From Devosia oryzisoli (GTDB lineage Bacteria; Pseudomonadota; Alphaproteobacteria; Rhizobiales; Devosiaceae), in NCBI RefSeq assembly GCF_014837245.1, contig NZ_JACYFU010000001.1, positions 1,178,001 to 1,242,000 on the forward strand: a stretch of DNA of 64,000 nt, given 5' to 3'. The notes below the pieces were generated by a model. The model was not told the DNA's origin, searched no databases, and worked only from the letters and a program-made list of their open reading frames with translations. Below, piece after piece: positions 9,260 to 19,371 of the stretch (its first letter is position 1; every line of letters begins with the position of its first letter). The translations under genes and the position numbers were made by a program.

Positions 9260-9679
9260 TTAGGCTTTTGTCCCCCTCCGGTCAACGGGCAGCGCCTCGA
9301 TGATCACGAAAGCCTGCGCAAGCCCGGCGTCGTCGGTAATGGTCAGGTGGATGTGGGCCTCGTGGCCTTCCGGCACAAGGCGAGAGAGCGCTTTGGCCGC
9401 ACCATTGGTCAAGGTCATGGTCGGCTTGCCGGAGGGCAGGTTCACCACCCCCATGTCACGCCAGTAGACACCCCAACTGATGCCGGTTCCCAAAGCCTTC
9501 GAACACGCCTCCTTGGCGGCGAAGCGCTTGGCGTAGGACGCGGCCCGCTGCGCCCGCCGATCAGACTTCTTCTGTTCGATCTCCGTAAAGCAACGACTGG
9601 TGAACCGGTCACCATAGCGGTCCAGCACCTCTTGTACGCGGTGGATCTGGATGAGATCGGAGCCTAGGCCAATGATCAT
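9260..9679 (-). CDS. acpS: Holo-[acyl-carrier-protein] synthase
   Basis: A 139-residue phosphopantetheinyl transferase that converts apo-ACP to holo-ACP using coenzyme A. The N-terminal [15 protein letters not shown] has the metal-binding Asp, and [16 protein letters not shown] contains the WxxKEA-like catalytic motif with its Glu and Lys. The start is set at the ATG at 9679; the open frame reaches 9733 but the canonical AcpS N-terminus begins here. The gene lies between rsh and lepB, a usual alphaproteobacterial order, although pyrE, often present next to it, is not seen. Confidence 0.94.
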   Translation of the reverse strand: MIIGLGSDLIQIHRVQEVLDRYGDRFTSRCFTEIEQKKSDRRAQRAASYAKRFAAKEACSKALGTGISWGVYWRDMGVVNLPSGKPTMTLTNGAAKALSRLVPEGHEAHIHLTITDDAGLAQAFVIIEALPVDRRGTKA

Positions 9680-9729
9680 TTCACGCCCTGGCTGCCGCGG
9701 CTGCCGGGCACTGGTGGACGTCCAGCGCC

Positions 9730-12015
9730 TCATTCCTGTTCATCGCCGAGCCTCCTGTCGATCTTGCCGTCCCATTCCAGCGTCGAAATCATGCTCGCCT
9801 CGCGCAGGCCGGCGCGCTGGACGGCGGAAAGGCCGGGACTGCGTTTGAGCGTTGCCAGAACATCGTTCAGCTGCGCAAGATCGCGGACCTCGATCTCGAA
9901 GATCATCTGGTGGAAGTCGGGCGAAATCATCCGCATCACGAGATTGTTGATGTTGGCGTCGCAGGCGGCAATGGCAGAGGAAATCTGGGCCAGCGATCCG
10001 GGACGATTGACCGATTCCATCGAAATGACAGCTGGATACAGCCTGTCCTCCGCCGTCTTGAGGTTCCAGCGCACGTCGACCCAGGCCAGGTCACTATCAT
10101 GCATGGAGATCAGGGCGTCGGAGTGGATCGGATAGATCGTCAGCGGCCGCTCGGGCTCCAGTATGCCGACCAGGCGATCCCCCGGCACCACCCCTTCGTT
10201 ACTGAAGTTGACCGGCGTGTGGAAATCGAGCTGTGCCAGGGCCTCCTTTGCGCGCGGGCCTGAACGCTGTCCGCCCGGCACGCGGAAGCGGAAGTCGTCG
10301 GTGGCGCGCAAGGCAAACCAGCCATCGGCGGTGTCGGCGACCGGCAGGTCGATCCTGCGGCGATTGCGGCGGATGCCCTTTATCTCCGCCAATGCGTTGC
10401 CCAGAGCTTCCGAGCCGATCTTGCCTTCGCCTACGGCAACCAGAAGGTCCCGTCGGCTGGCCTGCTCGAGCGCCTCGGCAAGGGCCAGGGCTTCGCTGTC
10501 ACTCAGCATGACGCCTTCGCGCTCGAGCATCATATTGAGCACGTGCTCACCCATCGCGAAGGCACGCTGGCTGGCGGCCTGGCGCACCGCGCGGCGGATT
10601 GCAGCGCGGGCCTTGCCCGTTGCGGCGATGCCAATCCAATTGGAGGGCGGACGGTGATTCTGGTCGCGCAGAATCTCCACCTCGTCCCCCGAGCGGAGCT
10701 GGGTGACGAGCGGCAGGATAAGGCCGTTGATCTTGGCGCCGACGCAGGTGTCGCCGATATCGGTGTGAAGCGCGTAGGCAAAATCGATCGGGGTCGCACC
10801 GCGCGGCAGGGCAATCAGCCGGCCACGCGGTGTGAAGCAGAAGACCTGATCCTGAAACAGCTCGAGCTTGGTGTATTCCAGGAAGTCTTCGCTGGAAATG
10901 CCTGAGGTCAGATGACTTATGGTCTGGCGGAGCGAGCCGTAGGCCTGCGATTCATTCTCGAGCCGGCCCAACGTTGCCGAGGCACCGTCCTTGTAGAGGG
11001 CGTGGGCAGCGATACCGAACTCGGCAATCCGATCCATGGCCTCGGTCCGGATCTGCAACTCGACGCGCTGCCGGCTGGGACCCACGATCGTGGTGTGGAT
11101 GGACTGGTAGTCGTTGTGCTTGGGGACCGATATGTAGTCCTTGAAGCGCCCTGGCACGACCTTCCAGGTGGTGTGGATCAAGCCGACCGTCCGGTAGCAT
11201 TCCTCCACCGATCCCACGACGACCCGGAAGCCGATCATGTCCGACAACTGCTCAAGGGCGATGGACTTGCGCTCGATCTTGGCGAAGATCGAATAGGGCG
11301 ACTTTACACGGGCCTTGACGCGGGCGGTGATGCCGTTCGCCGCCAGGCGCTCCGTCAGCTCCGCGGTGATGGTATCGATGGTCCCATGGTAGTCCGCCTG
11401 CATCTGTTCCAGACGCGCGGTGATGGCCCTGTAGTGGTCAGGCTGGAGGATGCGAAAGCTCAAGTCCTCGAGCTCGTTTCGCATGTCCTGCATACCCATG
11501 CGACCGGCCAGGGGCGCATAGATGTCCATCGTCTCCTGGGCAATGCGCTTCTGCTTGTCGGCCGGCACGTATTGCAGCGTGCGCATGTTGTGCAGCCGGT
11601 CGGCGAGCTTGACCAGCAGCACGCGAACGTCCTGGCTGATGGCCAACAGAAGCTTGCGCAGGTTTTCCGCCTGCGCCTCCTCGCGCGAAACGAGGTTGAG
11701 CCTGTCTATCTTGGTGAGGCCGTCGACGATGGCCGCAATCTCGGAGCCAAAAAGCTGGTCGATCTCGGCGCGCGTGGCGTCCGTATCTTCCACGGTGTCG
11801 TGCAACAAGCCCACCGCTACCGAGGCATCGTCGAGCTTCAACTCAGTCAGGATCGCAGCGACTTCGAGCGGGTGGTTGAAATACGGGTCGCCGGAGGCGC
11901 GCTTTTGCGAGCCATGCTTCTGCATGGCGTACACGTAAGCCTTGTTCAACAACTGCTCGTCGGCGTTCGGGTTGTACGCCTGAACGCGTTCGACAAGCTC
12001 ATACTGACGCATCAT
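9730..12015 (-). CDS. rsh: Bifunctional (p)ppGpp synthetase/hydrolase, RelA/SpoT homolog
   Basis: A 761-residue long RSH enzyme controlling the stringent response. The N-terminal hydrolase domain has [16 protein letters not shown] and an intact HDTVED metal motif near residue 75. The synthetase domain follows, with [14 protein letters not shown] and [18 protein letters not shown] around residues 240-300. A TGS domain ([20 protein letters not shown]) lies near 390 and a C-terminal ACT domain ([20 protein letters not shown]) near 690. Both catalytic halves look intact, as expected for the single Rsh of alphaproteobacteria. Two adjacent ATG codons (12015 and 12012) are possible starts. rpoZ lies just upstream on the same strand. 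Confidence 0.95.
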   Translation of the reverse strand: MMRQYELVERVQAYNPNADEQLLNKAYVYAMQKHGSQKRASGDPYFNHPLEVAAILTELKLDDASVAVGLLHDTVEDTDATRAEIDQLFGSEIAAIVDGLTKIDRLNLVSREEAQAENLRKLLLAISQDVRVLLVKLADRLHNMRTLQYVPADKQKRIAQETMDIYAPLAGRMGMQDMRNELEDLSFRILQPDHYRAITARLEQMQADYHGTIDTITAELTERLAANGITARVKARVKSPYSIFAKIERKSIALEQLSDMIGFRVVVGSVEECYRTVGLIHTTWKVVPGRFKDYISVPKHNDYQSIHTTIVGPSRQRVELQIRTEAMDRIAEFGIAAHALYKDGASATLGRLENESQAYGSLRQTISHLTSGISSEDFLEYTKLELFQDQVFCFTPRGRLIALPRGATPIDFAYALHTDIGDTCVGAKINGLILPLVTQLRSGDEVEILRDQNHRPPSNWIGIAATGKARAAIRRAVRQAASQRAFAMGEHVLNMMLEREGVMLSDSEALALAEALEQASRRDLLVAVGEGKIGSEALGNALAEIKGIRRNRRRIDLPVADTADGWFALRATDDFRFRVPGGQRSGPRAKEALAQLDFHTPVNFSNEGVVPGDRLVGILEPERPLTIYPIHSDALISMHDSDLAWVDVRWNLKTAEDRLYPAVISMESVNRPGSLAQISSAIAACDANINNLVMRMISPDFHQMIFEIEVRDLAQLNDVLATLKRSPGLSAVQRAGLREASMISTLEWDGKIDRRLGDEQE

Positions 12016-12065
12016 GAAAATCGTCGCCCGCTCGCAGCACCGACCTTAAGCGGCTGCTGGAGAAA

Positions 12066-12097
12066 TGAAAAGAGCGCCCGATGGATATCGGACGCTC
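12066..12097 (-). terminator. Intrinsic terminator after rpoZ
   Basis: GAGCG and CCGAT at 12072-12082 pair with ATCGG and CGCTC at 12087-12097 around a GGAT loop, with one mismatch. Read on the minus strand the stem is followed by TTTTCATTT. It would end or attenuate rpoZ transcripts before rsh. Confidence 0.6.
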
Positions 12098-12123
12098 CTG
12101 ATTTTCAAGCCTGTTCCGGGGCC

Positions 12124-12492
12124 TCAGTCGTCGCGGCGCTCCGGGGGAGCAAGGCTCTCGATGCCGCGGAGCAGCTCATCTTCGCTGATCGTGTCGAAGT
12201 TGATGGAGTCATCGTCTCCGGCGCTCTCGATCATCGGCGCCGCGCTGGTTTCGGGCTCGTCGACTTCGACGTATTTCTGCAGCGAGTGGATGAGGTCCTC
12301 ATGCAGATCTTCAGGAGAGATCGTGCCATCACCGATTTCTCGCAAGGCCACGACAGGATTCTTGTCGTTGTCGCGGTCCACAGTGATCTGCGCGCCAGAG
12401 GAAATCATGCGCGCGCGATGAGCGGCCATGAGGACGAGATCGAAACGATTTTCGACCTTCTCAATACAGTCTTCAACGGTGACGCGGGCCAC
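12124..12492 (-). CDS. rpoZ: RNA polymerase omega subunit
   Basis: A 122-residue omega subunit that helps fold and assemble RNA polymerase and is a ppGpp contact. The N-terminal [27 protein letters not shown] is the conserved core, followed by the [10 protein letters not shown] segment and an acidic C-terminal tail typical of alphaproteobacteria. I chose the GTG at 12492 because it gives the standard (M)ARVTVEDC start and has a GGAG ribosome site about seven bases upstream; a second in-frame GTG at 12504 adds four residues. A terminator-like hairpin follows at 12066-12097. Confidence 0.95.
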   Translation of the reverse strand: MARVTVEDCIEKVENRFDLVLMAAHRARMISSGAQITVDRDNDKNPVVALREIGDGTISPEDLHEDLIHSLQKYVEVDEPETSAAPMIESAGDDDSINFDTISEDELLRGIESLAPPERRDD

Positions 12493-12702
12493 GAACGTCT
12501 CCACAAATCAGGGGAATGAACCGTGGCCATACACGATCACCCGCCCCTTGACAAGGTAAAGACACGCAATCGAGACGCTGCTTGCCGCGCCGCCGAAAAT
12601 ATGACATCAGGGAAACACTTAAAGTCGGCAGCAGAACTTAACTGCTCAGCCCTGCCCATGGCCGCCCCGGGCGCGGAAATGCCCTTCTGGAGACCTCGTC
12701 CC

Positions 12703-13257
12703 GTGCCCATAGACCCTCGCGAAAAAATCGCCCTGTTCATCGACGGCGCAAACCTCTACGCGACGTCGCGGGCGATCGGGATAGACATTGACTACCGGAA
12801 GTTGCTCAGCGAGTTCAGCGCCAAAGCGTACCTCCTTCGTGCCAACTACTATACGGCCCTGGTCGAAGACCAGGAGTACTCCTCGATCCGTCCGCTGATC
12901 GACTGGCTGGACTACAATGGCTACACGGTTGTCACCAAGCCAGCGAAGGAATTCACCGACGCCATGGGGCGACGGAAAGTCAAAGGCAATATGGACATCG
13001 AGCTGACCGTGGACGCGCTGGAGCAGGCGCCGTTCTACGACCACATGGTGTTGTTTTCCGGTGACGGCGATTTTACCGCCCTCGTCGCCGCGCTGCAGCG
13101 CAAGGGCAAGCGCGTCACCGTCGTTTCGACCCTCACCACCACGACGCCAATGATTTCCGATGATCTGCGGCGCCAGGCCGACTTCTTCCTGGACGTGGCG
13201 GAACTGGCCAAGACAGTGGGGCGCCCGCCGGCCCAGCGCCCGCCTGTCGAGACCTGA
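12703..13257 (+). CDS. NYN domain protein, LabA/DUF88 type
   Basis: A protein of about 184 residues with the PIN-like NYN nuclease fold. The first strand and metal Asp are in ALFIDGANLYA, a further acidic cluster is in KGNMDIELTVDAL, and the late LFSGDGDFTALV motif gives two more Asp residues, all as in active family members. The family is proposed to process RNA; the exact substrate here is unknown. The start is taken as the GTG at 12703, which has GGAG ten bases upstream; an in-frame ATG at 12601 would add 34 residues of poor quality. It is divergent from rpoZ, a recurrent arrangement in this bacterial group. Confidence 0.85.
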   Translation: MPIDPREKIALFIDGANLYATSRAIGIDIDYRKLLSEFSAKAYLLRANYYTALVEDQEYSSIRPLIDWLDYNGYTVVTKPAKEFTDAMGRRKVKGNMDIELTVDALEQAPFYDHMVLFSGDGDFTALVAALQRKGKRVTVVSTLTTTTPMISDDLRRQADFFLDVAELAKTVGRPPAQRPPVET

Positions 13258-13289
13258 GCCGTTCAACTCCGGGGACCAGAGCGAACGGC
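13258..13289. terminator. Inverted repeat between convergent genes
   Basis: GCCGTTC at 13258-13264 and GAACGGC at 13283-13289 form a seven-pair stem with an 18-base loop, filling the gap between the stops of the NYN gene and smpB. No T tract is present, so a terminator role is only a guess from position. Confidence 0.35.
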
Positions 13290-13787
13290 CTACCCTCGGC
13301 CGCCTTCCTTCATGATGCGCGCCTTGTCGCGGTTCCAGTCGCGCTCGCGGCTGGTGGCCCGCTTGTCGTAGTTCTTCTTGCCCTTGCCCAGTCCGACCAG
13401 AAGCTTGGCCCGGCCCTGGTCATTGAAGAAAAGCTTGAGCGGCACGATCGTGTTACCGGCGCGAGACACCTCGGCATCGAGCTTGGCGAGTTGCTTCTTG
13501 CTCACCAGCAGCTTGCGCGGGCGTTTTTCGTCGTGGTTGAAGCGGTTGCCCTGCAGATATTCGGGAATGTGGGCGTTGATGAGCCACAATTCGCCGCGCT
13601 CGGGCGAGGCGTAGGATTCAGTGATCTGCGCCTTGCCCTGGCGCAGCGACTTCACCTCGGTGCCCGAGAGCACGATGCCGGCTTCCAGAGTGTCGGTTAT
13701 CTCGTAGTCGAAGCGCGCGCGGCGGTTTTCCGCCACCAGACCATGGCTGATCCACCCTGCCTTCGATTTGTCGTTCTTACTGGCCAT
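13290..13787 (-). CDS. smpB: SsrA-binding protein SmpB
   Basis: A 165-residue SmpB, which delivers tmRNA to stalled ribosomes for trans-translation. The OB-fold core is clear: [35 protein letters not shown], and [13 protein letters not shown]; the basic C-terminal tail ([19 protein letters not shown]) reaches into the decoding centre in characterised homologs. The ATG at 13787 gives the normal MASKNDKSK start; the frame is open upstream into dapA but without family similarity. It starts five bases after the stop of dapA, so the two are almost surely cotranscribed. The tmRNA gene itself was not seen. Confidence 0.95.
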   Translation of the reverse strand: MASKNDKSKAGWISHGLVAENRRARFDYEITDTLEAGIVLSGTEVKSLRQGKAQITESYASPERGELWLINAHIPEYLQGNRFNHDEKRPRKLLVSKKQLAKLDAEVSRAGNTIVPLKLFFNDQGRAKLLVGLGKGKKNYDKRATSRERDWNRDKARIMKEGGRG

Positions 13788-13792
13788 GCGAA

Positions 13793-14668
13793 TTAGATAA
13801 GGCCTGCGTGCTGCAATGCAAAGTCCAGCGCGTCCTGAGTGGGTTTGGAAACCGGCACCAGCGGCAGTCGCAATTCGTTCTGGCACAGGCCTAGGCGGCT
13901 GCCCGCATATTTGACGCCGGTCGGGTTGGGCTCAAGGAACAGGTTGCGGTGCAGATGCACGAGCTTGTCCTGAATTTCGAGCGCGCTCCTGTAGTCGCCG
14001 GCCGTGCAGAAATCCTGCATCTGCGCACAGAGGCGAGGCGCAACGTTCGACGTGACCGAAATGCAGCCGTGGCCGCCATGCGCATTGAAGCCCAGCGCCG
14101 TCATATCTTCGCCCGAGAGCAGAATGAAATCGGGACCGAGCTTGGCGCGCTGCAGGCTGGCGCGGCCCATATCGGCCGTCGCATCCTTCACCCCGATGAT
14201 GTTGGAGTGGGCCTCGTGCAGCCGTGCAATCGTGTCGATGGTGAGATCGACGACCGTTCTGCCCGGGACAGAGTAGAGGATCACCGGAATGCCGATGGAC
14301 CCGGCGATGGCCGAAAAATGCTGGAACAACCCTTCCTGATTGGGACGGTTGTAATAGGGCACCACCGAGAGCACCGCGTCGGCCCCGGTCTCTTCCGCAA
14401 ATCGGGCCAAGGCGACCGCCTCGGCGGTTGAGTTGGAGCCCGCTCCAGCGATTACGGGGACGCGCTTGTTGGCGACCTCGACGCAGATCTCGACGACACG
14501 GCGGTGCTCCTCGTGGCTGACCGTGGGGCTTTCCCCGGTCGTGCCCACGGGAACGAGCCCGTGCGTGCCTTCCGCAATCTGCCAATCGACAAAGCTGGCG
14601 AAGGCTTTCTCATCGACTGACCCATCTCGCATGGGAGTCATGAGCGCCGTAATCGAACCTCGCAGCAT
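13793..14668 (-). CDS. dapA: 4-hydroxy-tetrahydrodipicolinate synthase
   Basis: A 291-residue class I aldolase that condenses pyruvate with aspartate semialdehyde at the head of the lysine and diaminopimelate pathway. The Schiff-base lysine is Lys161 in IIGVKDAT; the general acid tyrosine lies in ILYSVPGRT, the GTTGE pyruvate motif is at residues 42-46, and the active-site Tyr pair is in VVPYYNRP. The ATG at 14668 gives [13 protein letters not shown], the classic N-terminus, and I discarded the 28-residue upstream extension. smpB follows directly. The gene is divergent from the alpha/beta hydrolase at 14829. Confidence 0.95.
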   Translation of the reverse strand: MLRGSITALMTPMRDGSVDEKAFASFVDWQIAEGTHGLVPVGTTGESPTVSHEEHRRVVEICVEVANKRVPVIAGAGSNSTAEAVALARFAEETGADAVLSVVPYYNRPNQEGLFQHFSAIAGSIGIPVILYSVPGRTVVDLTIDTIARLHEAHSNIIGVKDATADMGRASLQRAKLGPDFILLSGEDMTALGFNAHGGHGCISVTSNVAPRLCAQMQDFCTAGDYRSALEIQDKLVHLHRNLFLEPNPTGVKYAGSRLGLCQNELRLPLVPVSKPTQDALDFALQHAGLI

Positions 14669-14828
14669 TTCGTCGATATTCCTCGTTGGGCCGTCGTGGC
14701 CGGTCGTTGTTGTTTGTTGCCGAACACACGCGGCTCGGGCGACGCGCACCATAAGGTTAACTGCGTGTCGTCACAAGCGCAGTGAACCGGTGCGATGACC
14801 ACTTGCCCGGGAGCGGGAACACCGGATA

Positions 14829-15785
14829 ATGCGCCCTATGTCGCTTTTTCGCCGCTCGCGCTCCGTTCCGCCCGATCATCCCGCATTTGCGGGCTTGCCG
14901 GTTCGACTTATAACCCTCGGCGACGGGAGAACGCGGGCCGCAGTGCACGTGTCCGGCCCGCTCACTGGCGAAAAACTGCCGCTGGTGTGCCTTGCCGGGT
15001 ATCACCGCAACATGAGCGATTTTGCAGCGCTGCTGACCGCGGTCAATTCTGATCCAGCCCCTCGACCACTCGTGCTGATCGACCTTCCCGGGCGCGGCCG
15101 GGCGGATGATCGCCCCCGAGCAGAGGACTACAGCTCGGTCCAGGACGCCCGCGATGTGGCGGACGTATTGGCCGCCTTGAGCATCGGCCGCATGGTGTTG
15201 CTGGGGCAATCGCATGGTGGACAGGTCGCCATGGCGCTGGCAGCGCGACACCCCTTGCTCATCGCCGGCACGATCCTGGTCGATGCGGGCCCCTTGACGG
15301 ACTCGCGCGGCATCGTACGGCTACGAAACAATCTGGCTCATCTGGAGGGGCTGAAGGGTGCCAAGGCCATCCAGGCCAGCCAGCGCCGCATGCTGGCGGG
15401 CGATTATCCGGGGCATGATGAAGCCAGCCTCGACCGCCTCGCACTGCGGACGCACTGGATAGACAAGCGGGGGCACGCGCGGCCGCTGTTCGACGCGCGG
15501 CTGATCAAGGCGCTGGACAGCTTCAACTTCGACGACATTCTGGTGGCTCAATGGCCTCTGTTCGACGCGCTGACATGCGCGCCGCTGATGCTGCTGCGCA
15601 CACAACTGAGCGATCAACTCCGGCGGGAGACTTTTGAGGACATGGTGCGCCGCCGGCCCGATGCGCGGGCCCTCACGCTAGCCGGACAAGGCAGTCCCGC
15701 CCTGTTCGACGAGCGCGAAGAGGTCGACGCCATCCTCGCATTTGCCGACGGCCTGGACGGCGGGTGGCGTGCCCGCGCTGCCTGA
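14829..15785 (+). CDS. Alpha/beta hydrolase
   Basis: A 318-residue protein of the alpha/beta hydrolase fold. An oxyanion region (VCLAGYHRN) is followed by LIDLPGRGRADD, the nucleophile elbow GQSHGG near residue 125, and a lid-like helical part between residues 160 and 250. A late Asp/His pair is harder to place; the C-terminal half lacks an obvious histidine near the usual end position, so catalytic competence is uncertain. The substrate cannot be inferred. The ATG at 14838 (MSLFRRS) is an alternative start. The gene is divergent from dapA and convergent with the OmpA-type gene. Confidence 0.75.
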   Translation: MRPMSLFRRSRSVPPDHPAFAGLPVRLITLGDGRTRAAVHVSGPLTGEKLPLVCLAGYHRNMSDFAALLTAVNSDPAPRPLVLIDLPGRGRADDRPRAEDYSSVQDARDVADVLAALSIGRMVLLGQSHGGQVAMALAARHPLLIAGTILVDAGPLTDSRGIVRLRNNLAHLEGLKGAKAIQASQRRMLAGDYPGHDEASLDRLALRTHWIDKRGHARPLFDARLIKALDSFNFDDILVAQWPLFDALTCAPLMLLRTQLSDQLRRETFEDMVRRRPDARALTLAGQGSPALFDEREEVDAILAFADGLDGGWRARAA

Positions 15786-15802
15786 GCCTGCTCTACAGGC
15801 CG

Positions 15803-17695
15803 TCATTCGCCCTTCGGGTCAGCCACCGAGATGACAATCCGCCGGTTTTTCGCCTTGCCGGCTGCCGTCGTATTGTCAGCAACAGGTTGTGACTCACCAT
15901 AACCGACGGCGTAGAGCCGGGAGGACGCCACGCCGCGCTCGGCAAGAGCATTGACCACAGCCTCTGCGCGCGAAACGGAAAGGGCCAGGTTTGCGCGGGC
16001 ATCGCCGTCGGAGTCGGTATGGCCTTCGACGTAGATGTCCGTGTCCGGACAGCGCTGCAGCACGGCCGCAAATGCGTCGAGCTCCGATTGTGCGCTGGTG
16101 GTGATGACTGCGGCCCCGGACTGGAACAGGATGGCGTTGTGGTCCGAGAGGGCCTTGAGCTCCGCCTGACAGCTGGCGATGTCTGAGGGGCTTGGCGGCT
16201 CAGCGGCGGGAGGAGCGGATGGCGCGGGAGTTGCTGCGCCTTTTGCAGGACCACCTGCGGGCGGGGAAGCCTCCTCCTGGCCTGCGTCGCTGTCGACCGG
16301 AGCCGCTTCAGGCGGAGCCGGCGGGTCTTCAGCGACGACAGCATCCGGGGCGCTGACGGGGAGCTGCGCGGGTGGCCGGGCAACGGCCGGTGCGGCGAGG
16401 GAAACCGACCAATCGGCGGCGTTACCGCCCAGCGCCTCGGCGACGGCAGCTTCGGAATAGGCCTCGCCCCCCTGCCCTGAAGCCGACCAGTTCTGGCCAT
16501 CGAAGCTCACGGTTCCTGTGTCGATCAGCGTCAGAAGGTCCATCGCTTCGAGCAGGTGCCGGGCAAATTCGGGCGGCGCATCGAGCACGACGGTGGTCTC
16601 GTCCACAGCGCCTGACCCGCCCCGCGTCTCGAGGAAACGCTGGGTGGCCGCCGCCGGAACGTTACCGGTGAAGGTTATGATTCCGTCTTCGGCACGCGTG
16701 GCGGCGAAGGTATAGGGTGCCGGCGCCGCTACCACCGGGCTTTCCACCGGCTGGAGAGCCAGTTGCCAACCGGCCTGGGCGAGACCTCGTACGCCGAACT
16801 CGGTCTCTAGCGCCCGCTTGTCTTCCTCGGAAGCCGGGGCTCCTGAAATCGTCCAGGCGCCGTTCCGGAAAGCCACTTCACCCGCTGCGAGGTGAGACAG
16901 CATGCCCACGGCCTGCTCGGCCGACTGGCCGAAATTTGTCGGCTCGCCGGACGCATAGGCGATGGTGGACACAGTGTCCGCTCCAGCAGCGGCCAGCAGG
17001 TCCCGCTCCAGCGTTGGACCGGGGAGCGCGCCGCTGAAGACAACATTGCCGTCGCTGCTCTTGCTGGCGACGAACTCATAAGCGGCCGCGGCCGGTGCCT
17101 TTATGTCAGCCATGGCCACGACGAGGCGGGCTGGAGCACCGTCGGCGATACTTTTCTGAAGCTCCTCATATGCCTTGGCATCGGCGGCGACACCGGACAG
17201 CGTCAGCACGTTGCCGCGCAGGGTGAACCGTCCCTCCGACAGGCGCGACAGCAGGCGCAGACCGAAATCGACGCCATCGGCATATTCGGCCGGAGCGCCT
17301 GAACCGAGTTTCAGCCAGTTCACGTCCACGGCGTCGCGGGCATCGAGCGCGTCGCGGGTTTTCTCGTCGGGAGCATAGCCATCAAAGACGATCACGCCGC
17401 TCGGCTGGCGGGTGGCGCTGACCCAGTAATCCATGACCCGTGGCGCCGGGAGGGTGACAATGGAGGATTGCGCTTGCGCGACGAAAACCGAGTCAGTGGA
17501 AGGCCTTGCCAGCGGCTGTTGATACGGGGAATCAGGTGCGGCCGGGGCCGGGAAAGCCCTATGCGCCTGCCAAACCGGTGTCGCGCCTTGTTCCGGCGCG
17601 GGTTCGGAAACGACGGGAGGTGCTCCGACCGCGGTCGCACTTCCCATCAATACGAGAACTGATGGCACCATCCAGTTGAGGATGTCCCTGGTCAT
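15803..17695 (-). CDS. OmpA family outer-membrane protein with three tandem BON-like repeats
   Basis: A 630-residue exported protein. Residues 1-25 form a signal peptide ending ATAVGA. Residues from about 88 to 445 hold three divergent copies of a roughly 120-residue unit, each opening like DGIITFTGNVP, GNVVFSGALPG or SGVIVFDGYAPD and closing near WTISGAPAS or LTLSGVAAD; the strand pattern resembles BON domains. A Pro/Ala linker (450-510) leads to a C-terminal OmpA peptidoglycan-binding domain with DIYVEGHTDSDGD and LSVSRAEAVVNAL. It probably tethers the outer membrane or a periplasmic complex to the wall. The ATG at 17695 is chosen because the signal peptide starts there. It lies downstream of the porin, beyond that gene's terminator. 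Confidence 0.82.
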   Translation of the reverse strand: MTRDILNWMVPSVLVLMGSATAVGAPPVVSEPAPEQGATPVWQAHRAFPAPAAPDSPYQQPLARPSTDSVFVAQAQSSIVTLPAPRVMDYWVSATRQPSGVIVFDGYAPDEKTRDALDARDAVDVNWLKLGSGAPAEYADGVDFGLRLLSRLSEGRFTLRGNVLTLSGVAADAKAYEELQKSIADGAPARLVVAMADIKAPAAAAYEFVASKSSDGNVVFSGALPGPTLERDLLAAAGADTVSTIAYASGEPTNFGQSAEQAVGMLSHLAAGEVAFRNGAWTISGAPASEEDKRALETEFGVRGLAQAGWQLALQPVESPVVAAPAPYTFAATRAEDGIITFTGNVPAAATQRFLETRGGSGAVDETTVVLDAPPEFARHLLEAMDLLTLIDTGTVSFDGQNWSASGQGGEAYSEAAVAEALGGNAADWSVSLAAPAVARPPAQLPVSAPDAVVAEDPPAPPEAAPVDSDAGQEEASPPAGGPAKGAATPAPSAPPAAEPPSPSDIASCQAELKALSDHNAILFQSGAAVITTSAQSELDAFAAVLQRCPDTDIYVEGHTDSDGDARANLALSVSRAEAVVNALAERGVASSRLYAVGYGESQPVADNTTAAGKAKNRRIVISVADPKGE

Positions 17696-17869
17696 TGCGA
17701 ATCCTGATTGCTGCCCGCTTCTGGCGCGACCGTAGATGATTTGCAGAGTCACCGGAAGATGCGGACCGGCACCATGGCCGGGCCCTGGCTGGCGACGCCT
17801 CGCGGTTGATGCACCCCGACGCCCACAAAGGCATCTGCCAACTCGGCGCCTGCAGATCGCCGAGCTCCA

Positions 17870-17901
17870 GAAACAGAAAGGCCCGGCAGAGCCGGGCCTT
17901 T
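17870..17901 (-). terminator. Intrinsic terminator after the porin gene
   Basis: AAAGGCCCGGC at 17877-17887 and GCCGGGCCTTT at 17891-17901 form a perfect 11-pair stem with a 3-base loop. On the minus strand the stem ends in CTTTCTGTTT, a short T-rich tail. It lies 24 bases past the porin stop. Confidence 0.85.
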
Positions 17902-17925
17902 CCGAGATCGAAGGTAAGCCGAGGC

Positions 17926-19371
17926 TTACTGGAAGGCCTTGGCGGCCTTGAAGGTCATGCGGTATGCGCCTTCGCTGTTCAGCTCGCCCTTGACGGAAGA
18001 GGTGAAGTTGCCACCCGGAGCCCAAGCCAGTTCGGCAGCGCCGTAGTACAGGCCGTCGGTGACCGGATAGTCGCCGTCGTTGAAGTAAGCACCGACTTCG
18101 CCGGTGACCTTGATGGTCTCAGTGAGCGAAGCGATGATGCGGGCCGCAACCTGCGTCATGCTCTGGTCATCGAGCGGAGCCGCGAGGGTATCGAAGTTGG
18201 CCGAGAAGTAGCGCGCACCAAGGTTGATCTCGACACCTTCAGTGACGTTGACTCCAATGGAGCCGCCGACACCGTAGCCATCGTCGACGAAGCCGGTGGC
18301 CTCATCTTCGTTGCGGGTATATTCACCCGTCAAAGCAACCTTGAACATGTCGAACGCAGCTTCGCCGCTGATGAGAGCGTGAAGTTCATTGCTCTCGCCA
18401 ACGCCGCGGTAGTTACCGGCAGCCCAATCAGCATAGCCGACAGCAGCGCGGATCTTGAACATGTCAAACGTGCCGGTTGCACCAGCGTGAACGCCCCAGG
18501 CATCCACTTCACCGTCCAGAACGCCGATGGCAAGGCCAGTGATGTGAGCCGTCAGGCTTTCACCCGTGTAGGAAACAACGCCAACCAGAGTACCGGCACC
18601 AGCGGCACCGGTGGTCCCGCCCGTGCCAGCCAAATTCTCAAGGCCAGCCGATACGTTCACACCGTTGCCGAGGTCAGAGGTGATCTGGATCGAGTGCTTG
18701 CCGGTGAAATCTTCATCTTCGTCGTTCTGGAACAGAACGCCAGTATCAACCTTGTCGTAACCAAAGGTCGTCAGGTAATTGAAGGGCTGGCTGTCGCCGA
18801 AGTTGGCGATCGAGCTCTTCTTACCAGCCATGATCACGGTCGAATCGCCGATGGAGACGTAGGCTTCGTCGATGTCGAAGTACTGGTCATCAACAAGAGA
18901 GACAGCACCGCCAGCAGCAGTATCACCTTCGTTCGTGTAGCGACGCTGATCAATCGACTTCAGCTTAAGGGTTGCCTTGGCAGGACCGAAATCGCTGTCG
19001 GCAGTGCCGACAAACTTCAGCCAGGCCTCAACCTTGCTTTCGTAGTCGAGTTCCGAATCACCAACGATCGGGAAGTCATCGCTCGAACGGATGGTGTCAA
19101 CGTTGGCGTTGACGCCACGAACCGGCACCTGACCGACATATGCGGTATTCTCACCGGCGGCCGTGGTGCCACGATAGTCGCCCCACTTGAATTCGTACTT
19201 CACTTCGCCCGAGATCTGCAGGCAGTTGGTGTCGGACGAGATGGTCAGGCCGGAAAGGCCGAGAGCGTCGCAGACGTCCAGCGAGGTGAGGACGCCCAGG
19301 TCGGCAGCGTAGCCAGCGGTCGAGAGACCAGCGGCGGCAACAGAACCGAGGATAAGGCTCTTGAGTTTCAT
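17926..19371 (-). CDS. Porin, alphaproteobacterial Porin_2 type
   Basis: A 481-residue outer-membrane general porin. The signal peptide is MKLKSLILGSVAAAGLSTAGYA-A, the first mature strand follows after a disulfide-like pair (SLDVCDALGLSG and DTNCLQISGEVKYEFKWGDY), and the rest is an alternating strand pattern with acidic loops. The family forms trimeric 16-stranded barrels for passive diffusion. The ATG at 19371 has an excellent ribosome site (GGAGGT, six bases away). Codon use differs from its neighbours in being strongly biased towards a few codons, as in highly expressed genes. A strong terminator follows, and a 380-base non-coding region precedes it. Confidence 0.92.
   Translation of the reverse strand: MKLKSLILGSVAAAGLSTAGYAADLGVLTSLDVCDALGLSGLTISSDTNCLQISGEVKYEFKWGDYRGTTAAGENTAYVGQVPVRGVNANVDTIRSSDDFPIVGDSELDYESKVEAWLKFVGTADSDFGPAKATLKLKSIDQRRYTNEGDTAAGGAVSLVDDQYFDIDEAYVSIGDSTVIMAGKKSSIANFGDSQPFNYLTTFGYDKVDTGVLFQNDEDEDFTGKHSIQITSDLGNGVNVSAGLENLAGTGGTTGAAGAGTLVGVVSYTGESLTAHITGLAIGVLDGEVDAWGVHAGATGTFDMFKIRAAVGYADWAAGNYRGVGESNELHALISGEAAFDMFKVALTGEYTRNEDEATGFVDDGYGVGGSIGVNVTEGVEINLGARYFSANFDTLAAPLDDQSMTQVAARIIASLTETIKVTGEVGAYFNDGDYPVTDGLYYGAAELAWAPGGNFTSSVKGELNSEGAYRMTFKAAKAFQ

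Noticed and set aside
10912..12519. Plus-strand open frame of 535 codons opposite rsh and rpoZ
   Set aside because: It spans two well-defined genes and their terminator on the other strand; low-complexity His/Asp/Arg-rich product typical of shadows in high-GC DNA.
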